NCBI GenBank assembly: GCA_964017195.1
Contig: OZ024892.1
Location: 20,824,889 to 20,888,888, forward strand
Direction of reading: 5' to 3'
Source of the DNA: Siderastrea radians
Taxonomy: Eukaryota; Cnidaria; Anthozoa; Scleractinia; Rhizangiidae
Length of the DNA stretch: 64,000 nucleotides
Positions 11,870 through 24,300 of this stretch are shown here, piece by piece; position 1 is the first letter of the stretch; the number at the start of each line of letters is the position of its first letter. The notes under the pieces are model-generated. The model did not search any database. It had not been told where the DNA came from and saw nothing but the letters and a program-made list of their open reading frames with translations. Both the position numbers and the translations under genes were made by a program.

Positions 11870-13545
11870 TGTAGTGAGATGACAGACAAAAAGCCTTTTC
11901 TGTAATCTTTATTGTTGAAGAAACAACGTGTTGAACTATTCCACCATAGAAAACCTAAAAAGCAGACCTTAATTCTCAGTAGGTTTGCATCAACACACTG
12001 GTCTACAACCACTACACTGTATGAATTCATAACAGGCATGGATACATGCCTTCAAAAAGGGCTTTTAAAATAGACATTTAAGAAAAGTAATGCAAAAATA
12101 ACGCAGGCACATTGGTTACACCAACAAGCACCAGCAGCATCACCTAAGCTAATGAATCTACATCTGTGTGATTGATACCGCTTATGGGTATCAAAAAGTG
12201 ACGACATTAAAAATACTCTGTAGTAATCCTTGTGATGCCCTTGGCTATTTATATTATGTATTTTATTTTGTTTTTGTTTTGGGATTCGCTTTGTATCTTG
12301 AGACCTGTGGAAATAACAAAAAAATGCAAACAGTAAGCAAGTAGTAAAAGGCAACTATGGTGTAATGATCTGAGTTTAACTTAAGAACACCTTTAGACAT
12401 TTCGGTTCAAGTTTCATATAGCTCTTTCATTCCCTACCCTAGCTAAGAATGCAACATCTTTACTTTGACTAATATTTTGAAGATATAAGGGTGTATCCCC
12501 ATGCAGGTGCTATTCATCAGGTACATCTACATGTACCAACCACAGCCTGAGAAGATAATATGTATAATAACACTTAACTGAATTGAAAATAATGGAAGCG
12601 TTAAAAAGTGACCCCATATGAGGTTCTGGGCTATATGTGTATTGCTGGCAAATGACAATATTTTTATCACTACCTTGTAAGACATTGTACATGCTAACAT
12701 GCATAGGAGTGTAACAATAGATCGAACTATCAATGCATTGCGATTGGAGTGTTCCGATAGCGACGCATTGATCGCAAAATTCAACTATCGATGACAATCG
12801 CGATAGTTTAGTTAATTATCGATAGTTAAGACAGTTTTCAAATGATGTCCTGTAGTTCTTTTCCCTTCATTGAAAAATGCCTCTATTGTTCTCTGCTGTA
12901 CGTTATGTCCATTGTTTTGAAACCAAGTAACAATATTACTTTGTTTTCATTAAAAAAGACTTCATTTGTCACCAGGGTCTTGTCTGTGTGCAAAATGGTG
13001 GTTCGAATATTATCTCTTCCCCACCCCCTTCTTGGAGAATTGACCGTCACTTTGTCAACAAACATGGCAGTCTTTTGAAATCGTACAAAACAAAAAAGGA
13101 AAGGCAAGCACATGAGAGCACTTCGGGTTTATAAAAGAAAATAATGGTTCAGAGTTGCATGTACATGTAACTCGTGTCCCAGTAGACTGGTACTAAAATA
13201 TAGTGGTAATACAACAAATCTGACCCACCATATGTGACAAACATCTTGATAGGTTAATTTTTCTTAAGGATGGTGCCTCCTAATTAATACAGATGTATTT
13301 TTTGCAAAGGTTATGACTATGGGGAAAAGGTGCATCTTAGCAAGGGTTATTGGAAGCCCTTGCTAAGATCTGCTGTTTCCACATAGTCTTAAACCACACA
13401 AAAAATTTGGTATAAGGGGGCAAATTCCTTAAAAAACCTGAATGGTAATGCATCCATGACTACTGTCACGAATATACATTTCATAGTCTATATCTCATGC
13501 AATTGAAAGAGCGAATGTATTTGCTGTATGTAGTGTAGTTTGTTG
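11870..13545. other. E5 interior, no gene seen; CGATAG-rich patch
   Basis: No conserved frame. Between about 12715 and 12830 there is a cluster of GCGATAG/CTATCGAT/TTATCGATAG motifs that partly pair with one another, resembling the end of another unclassified element. Confidence 0.4.
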
Positions 13546-14575
13546 AAGTTGTAGTCACTGTAGTAAGTGTAGTCATGTGTAGTCAGTGTAGTTGGTGTAG
13601 TCAGTGTAGTCGTGTGTAGTCAGTGTAGTCAGTGTAGTCGATGTAGTCAGTGTAGTCCGTGTAGTCGGTGTAGTCAGTGTAGTCGGTGTAGTCAGTGTAG
13701 TCAGTGTAGTCAGCGTAGTCAGTGTAGTCGGTGTAGTCAGCGTAGTCGGTGTAGTCAGCGTAGTCGGTGTAGTCAGTGTAGTCAGCGTAGTCAGTGTCGT
13801 CGGTGTAGTCAGCGTAGCCAGTGTAGTCGGTGTAGCTGGTGTACTAGTCAGCGTGGTCAGAGTAGTCGGTGTAGTCAGTTGGTGTAGTGGGTGTAGTCAG
13901 TGTAGTTGATGTAGTCAGTGTAGTCGGTGTGGCCAGTGTAGTCGGTGTAGTCAGCGTAGTCCGTGTAGTCGGTGTAGTCAGTGTAGTCGGTGTACTAGTC
14001 AGCGTAGTCAGTGTAGTCGGTGTAGTCAGTGTAGTCGGTGTAGTCAGCGTAGTCAGTGTAGTCAGTGTAGTCGGTGTAGTCAGCGTAGTCAGTGTCGTCG
14101 GTGTAGTCAGCGTAGCCAGTGTAGTCGGTGTAGTTGGTGTACTAGTCAGCGTGGTCAGAGTAGTCGGTGTAGTCAGTTGGTGTAGTGGGTGTAGTCAGTG
14201 TAGTTGATGTAGTCAGTGTAGTCGGTGTGGCCAGTGTAGTCGGTGTAGTCAGCGTAGTCTGTGTATTCGGTGTAGTCAGTGTAGTCGGTGTAGTCAGTGT
14301 AGTCGGTGTACTAGTCAGCGTAGTCAGTGTAGTCGGTGTAGTCAGTGTAGCCGGTGTAGTCAGCGTAGTCGGTGTAGTCAGCGTAGTCAGTGTAGTCGGT
14401 GTAGTCAGCGTAGTCAGTGTAGTCGGTGTAGTCAGCGTAGTCAGTGTAGTCGGTGTAGTCAGCGTAGCCGGTGTAGTCAGTGTAGTCGGTGTACTAGTCA
14501 GCGTAGTCAGAGTAGTCGGTGTAGTCAGCTGGTGTAGTGGGTGTAGTCAGTGTAGTGGGTGTAGTCAGTGTAGTC
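13546..14575 (+). repeat. 9-bp minisatellite GTAGTCRGT with ~298-bp higher-order period
   Basis: Over a hundred units of GTAGTC(A/G)GT and GTAGTCAGC, interrupted at intervals by GTACTAGTCAGCG. A block beginning at 13887 recurs from 14185, giving a higher-order period of about 298 bp. Frames through the array encode only Cys-Ser-Gln or Val-Val-Ser-Val runs and are not genes. Confidence 0.95.
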
Positions 14576-14577
14576 CC

Positions 14578-14745
14578 GACAACACTGACCACCCCAACTA
14601 CACTGACTAAATTAACTACATAGACTACAATGACTACACCTTTAACACCAACTATACTGACTACACCGACTACACGAACTACAGTGACTACACCAACTAC
14701 ACCAACTATGCTCACTACACTGACTTCACCTACCTATATGGACAG
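14578..14745 (-). repeat. Inverted continuation of the GTAGTC minisatellite
   Basis: After a junction near 14578 the array continues in reverse complement (ACTGACTACACC-type units) for about 165 bp with more divergence, making a head-to-head array able to fold back. Confidence 0.9.
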
Positions 14746-15673
14746 CGATTAGATTTGTTATATTCGAGACGGTAGTCATGGATTTATTACCCTGAATATC
14801 CTGAGATGCGCAGAAGGTATGCGCAGTAACGAAACAAGACACCGTCCTTGAGAAGAATTGGAAGCCTTAACCAGAAAGATGTTAACTGGTGCCACTACTG
14901 TACTGCAAATTCACTATTCAGTTGTTCCTGTTTTGTCAAGAATAACAAGAATAACTGTCAAACCTCGACTGAATAAAGACAGCTAGAAGTGAGATGTTGT
15001 TTATTTGTTAAGCTTTTCTTTTTGGCCTACTGCCATAACCAGTATATTACATTTGTAATAAATACACAAATGCAATTGTTTTGGATCATTAATATTAACA
15101 TAAGGAGATTTAAGAAACACAAGAATGATTTCAACAGCTAAGAAAGTGCTCATATCTAAGCAGCTGAGATTCAAGTACAGTTCTAGTGTAGCCCAACAAA
15201 CTTTTTAACTTCACTTTGCAATTACATGTAATGTAATATGTACCTGCTGGCTGTGGTTGGTCCAAATTAAAGTAACTAAGCTGGAAAGCCTATGGTATGG
15301 GGCATGTATGGGGGACACACATATAATTTGTCATCTTCATCATCTCTTTTTCTCTATCAGTGCACTACATTACATGTAAAATACTATTAAATAATTTGTG
15401 ACATGCCCACAAAAGGGGAATTCTCCCTCCCAAACCACAAGATTATGCAAGCAATGGTGTCTGATTCATCCGCATTTGGGAGTCAAACTGTCATCCTTAT
15501 TTTCCATCTTTTTGTTATCTTTACTCACCCTGAAATTGTTCCTTTTGCCCCTAAGTATTAATACTTTTTGTCTCAAATGGAATCACACCTACAAATACCA
15601 AAAAAAAAATCATACCAGTCAGTCAATCTAGAATATTATATTAGGTTACCACACATTTTCAAGTGAGGATCCT

Positions 15674-16122
15674 GGGGGGAAGCGGGGTACTGCCTATTTA
15701 TGGTTTCACGGGGAGGCTCTGGCCAAACGTGGTGACTTTTTTTAAGCTCACAGTTTACTAAAGGGTAGGAAAAAATTGTCATTTTAGTATAAGAAAAGGT
15801 TAAAAAATCAACTGAAAAGTGGACAAGATGGTGGCTTAAAGAAAAGTTTGGGAAAGCGTGCCAAATTTCTGTAGAAATGACAACACGAAACACACAAAAG
15901 CTTGCAACCTTTGAGTAGCTGAACCAGAACGACTGAAAGCCCAGGGAAAATTAGGCAATTAAAGAGAATTCTATGGTTTTGGTTTATCCTTGAGGTATAG
16001 CAAAAGGGTGCAAATTTTGCTCTCGGTACCATTTTGGTAAAAATTAGTATATTAAAAGGGAAGGGTTTGAACCTCCAGACAGAGCCTCTCCGTATGAAAC
16101 TTTATTGAGTACCCCCCCCCCC
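15674..16122. mobile_element. MITE with GGGGTACT ends
   Basis: The left 50 bp (G-run, GGGGTACT, then GGGGAGGCTCTGG) match the right 50 bp in reverse complement (CCAGACAGAGCCTCTCCG, then GAGTACC and a C-run). The interior is noncoding. Confidence 0.7.
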
Positions 16123-16421
16123 AAGGGTGAGGATGCACCCAATCCGTACTCTTCTTATACAAATTTATCTGGGTTCAGCCTTAAGGTGTAATGAACTTTT
16201 ATGTGTTATATAGAAAGAGAAGAAAATTATCGACTTACTGGTGAGCTGTTATGTTCTGAAGCAAAAGTGAATCACAAGGAAGTGTACATGTATGCCCAGT
16301 TTGCTGAGCATACACCCTTACACTAAAAATTTTCTACCTGGCTACCTGGGATCCCAGCATTGCCTTACCAGGATCGCAGCTAACTGGACTAAGATTTTCT
16401 TATGTAACTGCAAAGTGTGTG

Positions 16422-16817
16422 AGGTGTGTTTATGCCAGGATCTCTGCAAACTGAGCCAGCATGGCTAACCAGGCCAGTTTGGCTCATTGGCCTCTTAAGG
16501 CCCAGTAATACAAGCAACATTTTTGTAAAACTTCTTGTGCAACAATATTGCGTTGCAAGTTGAGATTGTTTCTTACACATATTAACACCTTTTTGCACAA
16601 CAAATTTGTTGCTTCTACTTTTTGCAACATGAAAATTTGTTATGTGCAGAGGTGGTAATACGTGCAACAAACAATCTCAACTTGCAACACAACATTGTTG
16701 CGAGGAAGGTTGCACAAAAATGTTGCCCGTATTACTGGACCTTAAGAGGCCAATGAGCCAAACTGGCCTGCTTAGCCATGCTGGCTCAGTTTGCGGAGAT
16801 CCTGGCATAAACACACT
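16422..16817. mobile_element. Foldback element, about 400 bp
   Basis: A near-complete palindrome. AGGTGTGTTTATGCCAGGAT at the left is mirrored at 16798-16817, and the arms continue through CCAGTTTGGCTCATTGGCCT and a TTGCAACA-rich core. Paired short open frames on both strands are mirror images, not genes. Confidence 0.85.
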
Positions 16818-16829
16818 GAAGCATACCGT

Positions 16830-18990
16830 GTTATTCCTCAGGGCTATGATTAACATGTGACGAATAAAACCATGAACAGTAAGAATTATCTTGAAATGTT
16901 CACTGTGCCATGACCGACCAATCAGGTGTGAAATCAATGCAAACCACAAATTTCTTGTATCTGATTGGTTTTATTTCCCGACATAATAACAGTCCAAAAA
17001 TAATTCAAGTGTTCAGGGTTTTCATAGTTTTACTGTATTAAGAGCCATAATGCCTAACATGTGTTACGGCGGAGTACAGATCAGTGTTATGGATGAACTT
17101 ATCTTTTGTTGCTATTAATAATTATTTACTCAAAAAGCAATTGGGTTTCTTTATATGCATATGAACATGTGACTAATAGCTAATTGACAGCCCTTAATTG
17201 AAAAGCAAAGTTACCTAAGTAGCTAATGTTGCCCAAAGCCAAAGGGAACTTGGAGAGTAAACGGCAATTCTGCAGGAATGGGGATTAATGATTATGGAAT
17301 TCAGAGGACATGGGGGCAAAGTTCTGTCCATGAATTGAAAGTTTAAATCTGAAAAGGTTCTTACAATAACTTATGTGATACACAACTATTAAAGAACATT
17401 ATTTAAGTTAAATGCAAGACAAAAGCATCGAATCAAGACAATTAATTCAATTCAATGACCCTCTATTTAAATAATACTAAGTCCTCGTGGATTGAGCGGA
17501 CCGCGTGAGAAATATAACTGAATACAAACATTTACCAACCAAGAGTAAAAAAAAAAACATACCTGAAATGATGTACGAGCCATAGACGAAGGAAAAGTGG
17601 TTCTTCCATATTATTTGCATTGAATTTCCATCAGATTGAAAGCCGTTTGCACGTTGGTTTGTCCTTTACTAGCTCGCTCGACCGTTAAAAAGATTGTGCT
17701 GCCTTCCCGAATGAGCACGAATTGTGGTCAGCGGACGTTTACTACTTAGTGTACACGAACGCTAAAAATAACATGCCCAGAAAAAACAGCGTTTTTGCAG
17801 TTCTGTGTTGTTTTCACGTAATTTAGAGATTTTCCATGAAAATGCTAACTAAATTCGCTGAGGAAACGGTCGATTATTTAACTTGGTGAGGTTAGTTCGC
17901 ATCGCAATGTACCAGCAGAGGCCAGTAGAACGAAATTCAAAGGGTGTAGCACCTACGTTCGCATGAAATACCTCTGACAAACAGGTTTTAGTGGAAATTC
18001 AAAAGGAAAAAACCGTACTTAAAGAGATTCTCGTCTGTGTGTTAAAACAAAAACAAAAAACGACTAATGTAGACTCCTGTTCGCGAGAAGGGCTAGTTTT
18101 GCAGCGTTTTTGTATCACGCTCAATTTCTTTTGTTTTTGCTTATCCACAATCCTCTTCTAAGCAGTACCGGTACCGGCAATGTTTTTGTTACGCCCACTT
18201 CAAATTGGCGGCCGAAAAACGTTTTTAAAGAAAAACAATCTGTCTTCAAAATTCACAGATTAGTTGGATTTAAATCAATTCTCTGTTGCTTCTCTCAACT
18301 GGCACTACCGAAATGTTAGTTTTTAATAATTAACCAAATATTCGTCTACACACAAACTGCGACTTGTTGCTGAAGCCAAACAGTAAAACAGTGCTTAATT
18401 TTAAACATGTGAATAGGTTGTTCAAGATAATGAAAAACGCAGATGTCCCCCATCTTGAAGTGGGTGTTAAAAACTTAGCTTTGGGTGGGGGGAGAGGGGG
18501 TGGGGAGGAACCCCTAAAATCTCGGTGGGCGATGTGCGGCAAATGTCTTGAAACAATTACACTATTTCGGAGCACAATATGTGATTTTTTTTTACCCTGT
18601 TTCAGGCCTGACCCAAAATCTAACGCCCCTTATCAAAACTGTCCCAAAAAGGATCGCAACTACCTAGGAACTGCTTCAATTTACGTAAGACGTTTGAGAA
18701 GGGCTTCAAATCCTCTATATTAATCAAAAGACCATTCTCAAGGGATGAAAATAGTAAAAAGTAGCTTCGTCTAAAGACCATACCCAATTCCAGACCATAA
18801 CTCGAAAACTTTACCCTAATTCAGACCAAAACGACACAAAAATCATTACCGCCCTTTGAGGCCGCCCACTCCTATCTGGCTTTTATGTAGAAGGTTTTTG
18901 CAGTCTCCCTTTTTTGTTTTCATGTCGTTTACAAGGTTTAGGCAATCTCTCTGTTTTACTTTCTTTCTACAATCTCTCTTTTTTACATTT
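16830..18990. other. E5 interior, no gene seen
   Basis: Noncoding sequence with a G-rich patch near 18485-18510. No recognised domain or repeat unit was found. Confidence 0.4.
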
Positions 18991-18992
18991 GT

Positions 18993-19206
18993 GGGGAGCA
19001 AGGTTGGTGTAGCAGTGGGAGCACTTGCCTCCCACCTCTGTGACCCGGGTTCGGTTCCAGTGGTTGGCACGTGGGTTGAGTTTGTTGTTGGTTCTGTCCT
19101 TGCTCCGAGGGGTTTTTTTAGAGTTCTCCAAATTTTTTCCCTCCACAAAAACCAACACTTCCAAATTCCAATTCAACCTGGACGTCAAGTGTTTACACAT
19201 GATGTG
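18993..19206 (+). repeat. tRNA-derived SINE
   Basis: A tRNA-like head with an A-box-like TGGTGTAGCAGTGGGAGC and a B-box GGTTCGGTTCC at about 19048-19058 is followed by an unrelated body ending in ACCTGGACGTCAAGTG and TTTACACATGA. The same head and tail occur on the minus strand at 61764-61904, so this is a dispersed family and not a tRNA gene. It lies inside E5, hence is younger than that insertion. Confidence 0.8.
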
Positions 19207-19279
19207 TGGTCCTCACACTACGACGCTAAATTTGATTTACCTTTTTTTTTTACTTCAAATGTTAGATACATATTCTTGA

Positions 19280-19655
19280 ATGTATCCCTTTTCCAATTTA
19301 CACGCTATTTGCATTGTCTGGCCAGTCTCCCTTTTTCCATTTACATGATTTTTACAGGATTTGGGCCACCAAATTTACATGTTATTTACACGGTATAGAA
19401 CAGCCCCATATTTCTCATTTACATGTTCTTTACATGTTTTGTTTAAAAAATTTACAGGATATTTACAAAGAAGATACTGTAAATTTGTTCCCCAAAATTT
19501 ACATGTTATTTACATGTAAATATATAAGGGTTAAAGGGGACCACGTAATGCAAATTCAATTTACAAAATGCCAACATGTAAATGTAAATTTACAAAACAT
19601 GTAAATTAGGATTTGCATGTTGTAAATTACGATTTACATGTGCATGTAAATTTTC
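19280..19655 (-). repeat. E5 right subterminal repeats
   Basis: Repeated TTTACATG / TTTACAGG boxes, the complement of the TGTAAAT boxes of the left subterminal array, but in an irregular and much shorter stretch. They lead into the right 25-bp terminus at 19644-19668. Confidence 0.85.
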
Positions 19656-19671
19656 AACTTTTCCAGTGTTT

Positions 19672-21369
19672 CTTTGTTTCCAAGACCACTTGTATAAGTA
19701 GAGATTACAAGAAAATATAAGGAACAGACTTATTGAGGGGTAGAGCATGTATGATTATTGCCTCTCTAGGACTGAGTGAACTGTCTGTAATGCAAAGGTA
19801 TCTGGAGAGGTTTGACTGTAATAATTTCATTAAACACAGAATGACAGAAATGGTTTTAAATCTTTATCCAAGAGTAGTAGTTCACATCAAGAAAGTACCT
19901 CCAAAAGACAAGGTTATATAGAAGGCGTTGAAATTTTTTAAATGACAGGGTGGAGAGATGTTACATCCACTTTCTAAACACAAGGATACTTTCGAAAACA
20001 GTACAGAGTAACATCCATGTTAAAGCTCAGAGTAAATTATTAGTGTTCTCCATCTTACAAGAACCACAGAAGATGACATTTATCTTATGAAACCAGTTTC
20101 ATGGTCTCTTGTTATTGGCCTTGTCAATATATTTATTACATGGAAGTATCTTTCACCTTAATAAAGACCACTTCTACAAGGTTGAAATTGTGTCTGAGAA
20201 ACACGTCTTGGAATAAAGTTTTAAACTTTTGTATCTCATCCGGCCCTTTTTTTTAACAAGAACATTAACATATTAGACTGCTGCAATTGAAAACATCCCA
20301 ACTCACTTCCCAGTAATTATTACTAATCGATAATTAAAGCACTGGGACAAAATGCCATAAATGACTTTTTTTGAAATGTGATATGAGTGGCTATGCCTTT
20401 CAGTTGTATGTCAACCTAAACACCTTACAATTGTTTATTTTACGTAGAAAGTTCCCTTTATGCTGCAAAAGACCACATTTTCAGCAGCAAAAGCCCAGGT
20501 CACTGATGACAGTTTTGCCTCCCAGGCATGAACATGCCTCTTTAGAATTAACATAAACGTTCTGAATTAATGTCATACCCAGACCTTCTCACCCTTTGCT
20601 AGAGACATAATTGAAAACTGGAATAACATACTGAATATGGGTACTGTCAAGTTTCATAATTATTACATGTCAATAATGTCACAAAGATGTTTCTGGGCCC
20701 CGTGATTGTCAGCAAAAAAGGGGGTGAAGAATTGGAATGAAGCTACTTGTCTAATCAGATAAGTGATCAGTGACAAAAACGGATTTTGAAAGGTGTTGTC
20801 CTAAAGAGTGAGACGATCTGGTTATGAGATAACTTGTAACTTTCTAAGACTTGCTTGGTTTTATGACAGGTACCTTTTATTTCAATATGAACTTAGTAAC
20901 ATGCCACATGCAACTGAACTGTCCAATGGCAAACTAAAATAACCTCATTACATGCCAGGGCTGCCATGGCTAGAAAAAGTGTAGTTTTTTTTTTTTTTTT
21001 TTTCATAAAACCAGGGTTGGTTGGATAGAAGAGTGGCCACTAGCTGAATGCACTGCACTGATTAAATTACCAGTTACAGTCAAAGAAAAGTGTTACAGCC
21101 ACAGGGCCTGCTCCAGAACAATGTACACCAACAGTATCTAAGGGAATGCATAACACTTTTTAACACTTGCCAACTATTCATCTGATTATAATATGGAGAA
21201 AACAGGGAATTTCTCCATTTTCTCTCCAAATGATATACGACCTAGTATAAAAAAAAACCAGCACTGTTCTCTATTGTAACATATATGTACTTTGCTATTG
21301 AAATGAAACTTTATACCACAAGAACTCAAAAGTAATGTCCTATTTGACGTTTTGCACAAGTTTGTTTAA
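19672..21369. other. E4 interior downstream of the HECT gene
   Basis: Noncoding, AT-rich, with a T-run near 20982-21003. Presumably 3' flank of the minus-strand HECT gene. No further domain was recognised. Confidence 0.45.
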
Positions 21370-24300
21370 TCATCTCTTTCCAAAAAAAGCACTGGAAAAT
21401 GCACAGTCATAAATTTCGAAGAGCTCTTTATCATCTGGCAGAGAGGTTTTGCCAGAAACACATCTCGGCAAATGCAGTGTATTGGAGCAAGTGTTGGCAG
21501 ATGGAAGAAAGGACCAAACACGGCTGTCTTAAGCTGCAGTAAACTCAATAGAAGGTAAGATGTTGAAACCCAGAGATGGCTCCTCATCTGTTCCAGTGAT
21601 AAACTGGAGAATGTGATTCAGAGTAACAGATTCTCTGTGCCCACTTCCTGCTTGCTGGCAATACCTTAAGAAAGCCTGGTATGTTGAGTTCTCATCTGTA
21701 CGGGAATTAGACCCTTCCTCTGAGAACTGGGGTGTAAGTAATGATAATAGTTTACGCCTTGACAGCATTGAGGCTGAAGATGGGCGAAAAAGATGTAAAA
21801 AAGTTGGCAGTGCATTTCCAATCTGGTAAATCCCCACTTTCTGAAATCCATTTCGAAGCTTTCCAATACACTCGGAGGGTTCTCCAGATCCAAAAAGTTC
21901 CTGAAGATGGTCTTCAGACAAAAACCTAGGAATATTCCCATTCTGAAGGACACTGAGTGCCATCACAATGCCAGCAAAGTAATAATCATCAGACAGGTGT
22001 TCCTTTAAACCATTATCAAAGTAGTCATTCTTTATCTGTTGAAGACACAATCTGAAGAACTCTCTTCTTGGCCCACCAGCATCAACAGCACCTTCCCCGT
22101 AAAAACATACCTCTAAAGTAAGTCTAGGATTTTTCACAACCTCAAATTCCTCCTTTGCACTTTGAAAGACATCCTGCCTGTTAACAAGGATGAAATTGGT
22201 TTCCCCTTCCAATGCTTGAGAGGGGTCTGTGACATCCAAAGGGCGACCAATGAGTAGGAAACGCTGAGCACATCTTAAAATCTCCACAGGATCTCCAATC
22301 CTTCTCTCCAAGCAGTAATCAATAGAGGAATTAATGGCTTTATACAACACTGACTCCAGGGAAGTATAATCGCTTGGGGATGTTGTCTGAGCTGCACTTG
22401 GATCTGATTCTGTTGTTCTCTGTTCTTCTTCTGGGACTAATACTGCTGTTGGTGACAAATCTGACTCCAGGGAATTATCATTTAAGGTTGGGTCCCCGGT
22501 CTGACTAGCACTTATATCTGGTTCTGTCGCTAGCTGTTCACCTTCTGCAACTTCCACTGCTGGTGGTGAAACCTCTGTCAATTGAGCAACAAAATATCAG
22601 GACGGAACCTTAATTATTGTCATATTTACAGGAAAGCTGTATTGCACTGTCTATCAAAATACAGACGGCAGAAGATAATGTCACAAACCGCAGGGCAAGA
22701 AATCTCAAACCTCCCCCTCCCTACCTTAACTGGGCTGAAATTCACCATGTAATCAGGCCTTTCCAGAGTTGTTTTACAAGGTTGAAATTTGACTCACCAA
22801 GTAGGGAAAAAACATTTTCCGAACATGAGGGTGTCAGTCCAGCTTGCTAAACCTCAGGATGGTACTTACAGTTTCAGCTAGTTACAGTTTTCAAATAATT
22901 TTGAGTTTAGAAAGATCTTACAATGACCAAAATCAATTAATTTTGATGTCAGGAAAAATACCTTCAGAACTACTTGTCTTTGGTAAGTCCCAAATTGGCT
23001 TCATTACTTCCTCATCATCTTCCTGAAATGAAAACAAATCAAATTACAATGTATTTTTTGTTCCTTGTATACACACATTGATTTTTTTAGGACGATATGT
23101 ACCTTGTGGATTACAACTCTCTAAAACTAACATTAATCATTAGGGGCTTGGACAGAGTGCTTTCTGTACTACCATAGGGAATTTGCAATGCTGTGATACC
23201 ATTAGCATAAAATTTGCCTTCTCTTCAACTGACTTGGGACAAAAAATAATCAACAAGTCAGGATGCTGAGGGTACAACATATTATAATACACATTTCAAC
23301 TTTACTTTATTTTGCATTTCTGCAATGGCAAAATTTAATTTTATGCTACTATCATTGATAGCACAACACTAAATTTTGGCGTGCTTCCATTGGTCAAAAT
23401 CGATCACGTGACGCGATAGTGTCTCTCCTCTCAGCGGGCGCCTATCAGCGAATAGTGCCTGTGTGACAATTTTTGCTCAAAGTTTAGCGTTGTACACTAA
23501 AAACAATAGAGCTCTGCTGTCTCAGGCCCTATGTGTGATAGGTTCCCTCGCAAATTTGATGTTCAAACTTCATGTAATATAACATTTGTTGTGAACATCA
23601 AATTTCCTCGGGAAACCTATCACACGATAGAGCCCTTGACAGAAGAACTCTATTGTTTAAATATATAGTATATGTCGATATATGAAAATATTATCTGCAC
23701 ATAAGTTATAAAAATGAAAAAAGGATTGCCTGTAAATCCCGATACAATACACTATACAACTGGTGATTGTATCAAAACACATAATTGCTTGTGGTTGTAA
23801 ATTATCATTCAACTATCCAATCTCCCAAGTAGTCACGTGTTGCCTTGCACTCTAGATCGTCAAGGCCAACACAAGCATGTCACTCAAGAAGTAAACACTA
23901 CATTCCATCATTTGCAAGTCACACACGCTGGACTTGACACATGAGTTAACAGACAGAATTTCCCTTCAAAACTTTATTTCATGGCGCATATAGTTTGTTC
24001 TTTGTTTCAAACTAATATTTTTCATCCAGTGTGAGTTTTTGCTTTGCCACACATAATTAAGCTTTCTGTTCTTTTTCTTTTTTGAGATTTTTATGTTTTA
24101 AATAAACTCCTTTAAGATGTTTTCTTTCAAATTGACTGAACCCTAGTACACTGCCTCCCCCCCCCCTGAAAACTAACCCTCAGCTTACCTCGCTGTCATG
24201 CTTGGCTTTTTTGAACGATGGCTCCATATCAAGAATGGTTCTCATGGGTCGAATGTACACTGGCTTGTCTTTGAAGACCTTATGTAGCAAAAATCCAGAC

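Larger units (their letters stand above)
10321..19668. mobile_element. E5: CACTA-like (EnSpm/CMC) non-autonomous element
   Basis: Perfect 25-bp terminal inverted repeats starting CACTGGAAAAGTTGAAAA, flanked by TTT at 10318-10320 and 19669-19671. CACTR ends, a 2-3 bp duplication and dense subterminal repeats of a short motif (ATGTAAAT and its complement) together are the signature of CACTA elements. No transposase frame is visible in 9.3 kb. The three-base duplication is low complexity, so the family assignment leans on the terminal and subterminal pattern. Confidence 0.7.

Noticed and set aside
10340..11870. CRISPR-like regular direct repeats
   Set aside because: Units are contiguous 31-33 bp repeats without unique spacers, inside a eukaryotic transposon terminus.
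11620..12354. Minus-strand frames of 100-139 codons in E5
   Set aside because: One is partly array-derived and the other is low in recognisable motifs; neither resembles a CACTA transposase.
13612..14715. Cys/Ser/Gln-rich and Val/Ser/Gly-rich open frames
   Set aside because: By-products of the 9-bp GTAGTC array, which is open in several frames on both strands.
18993..19070. Possible tRNA gene
   Set aside because: A- and B-box-like words are present, but no cloverleaf-complete acceptor stem was seen, and the body and tail recur at 61764-61904 as a SINE.
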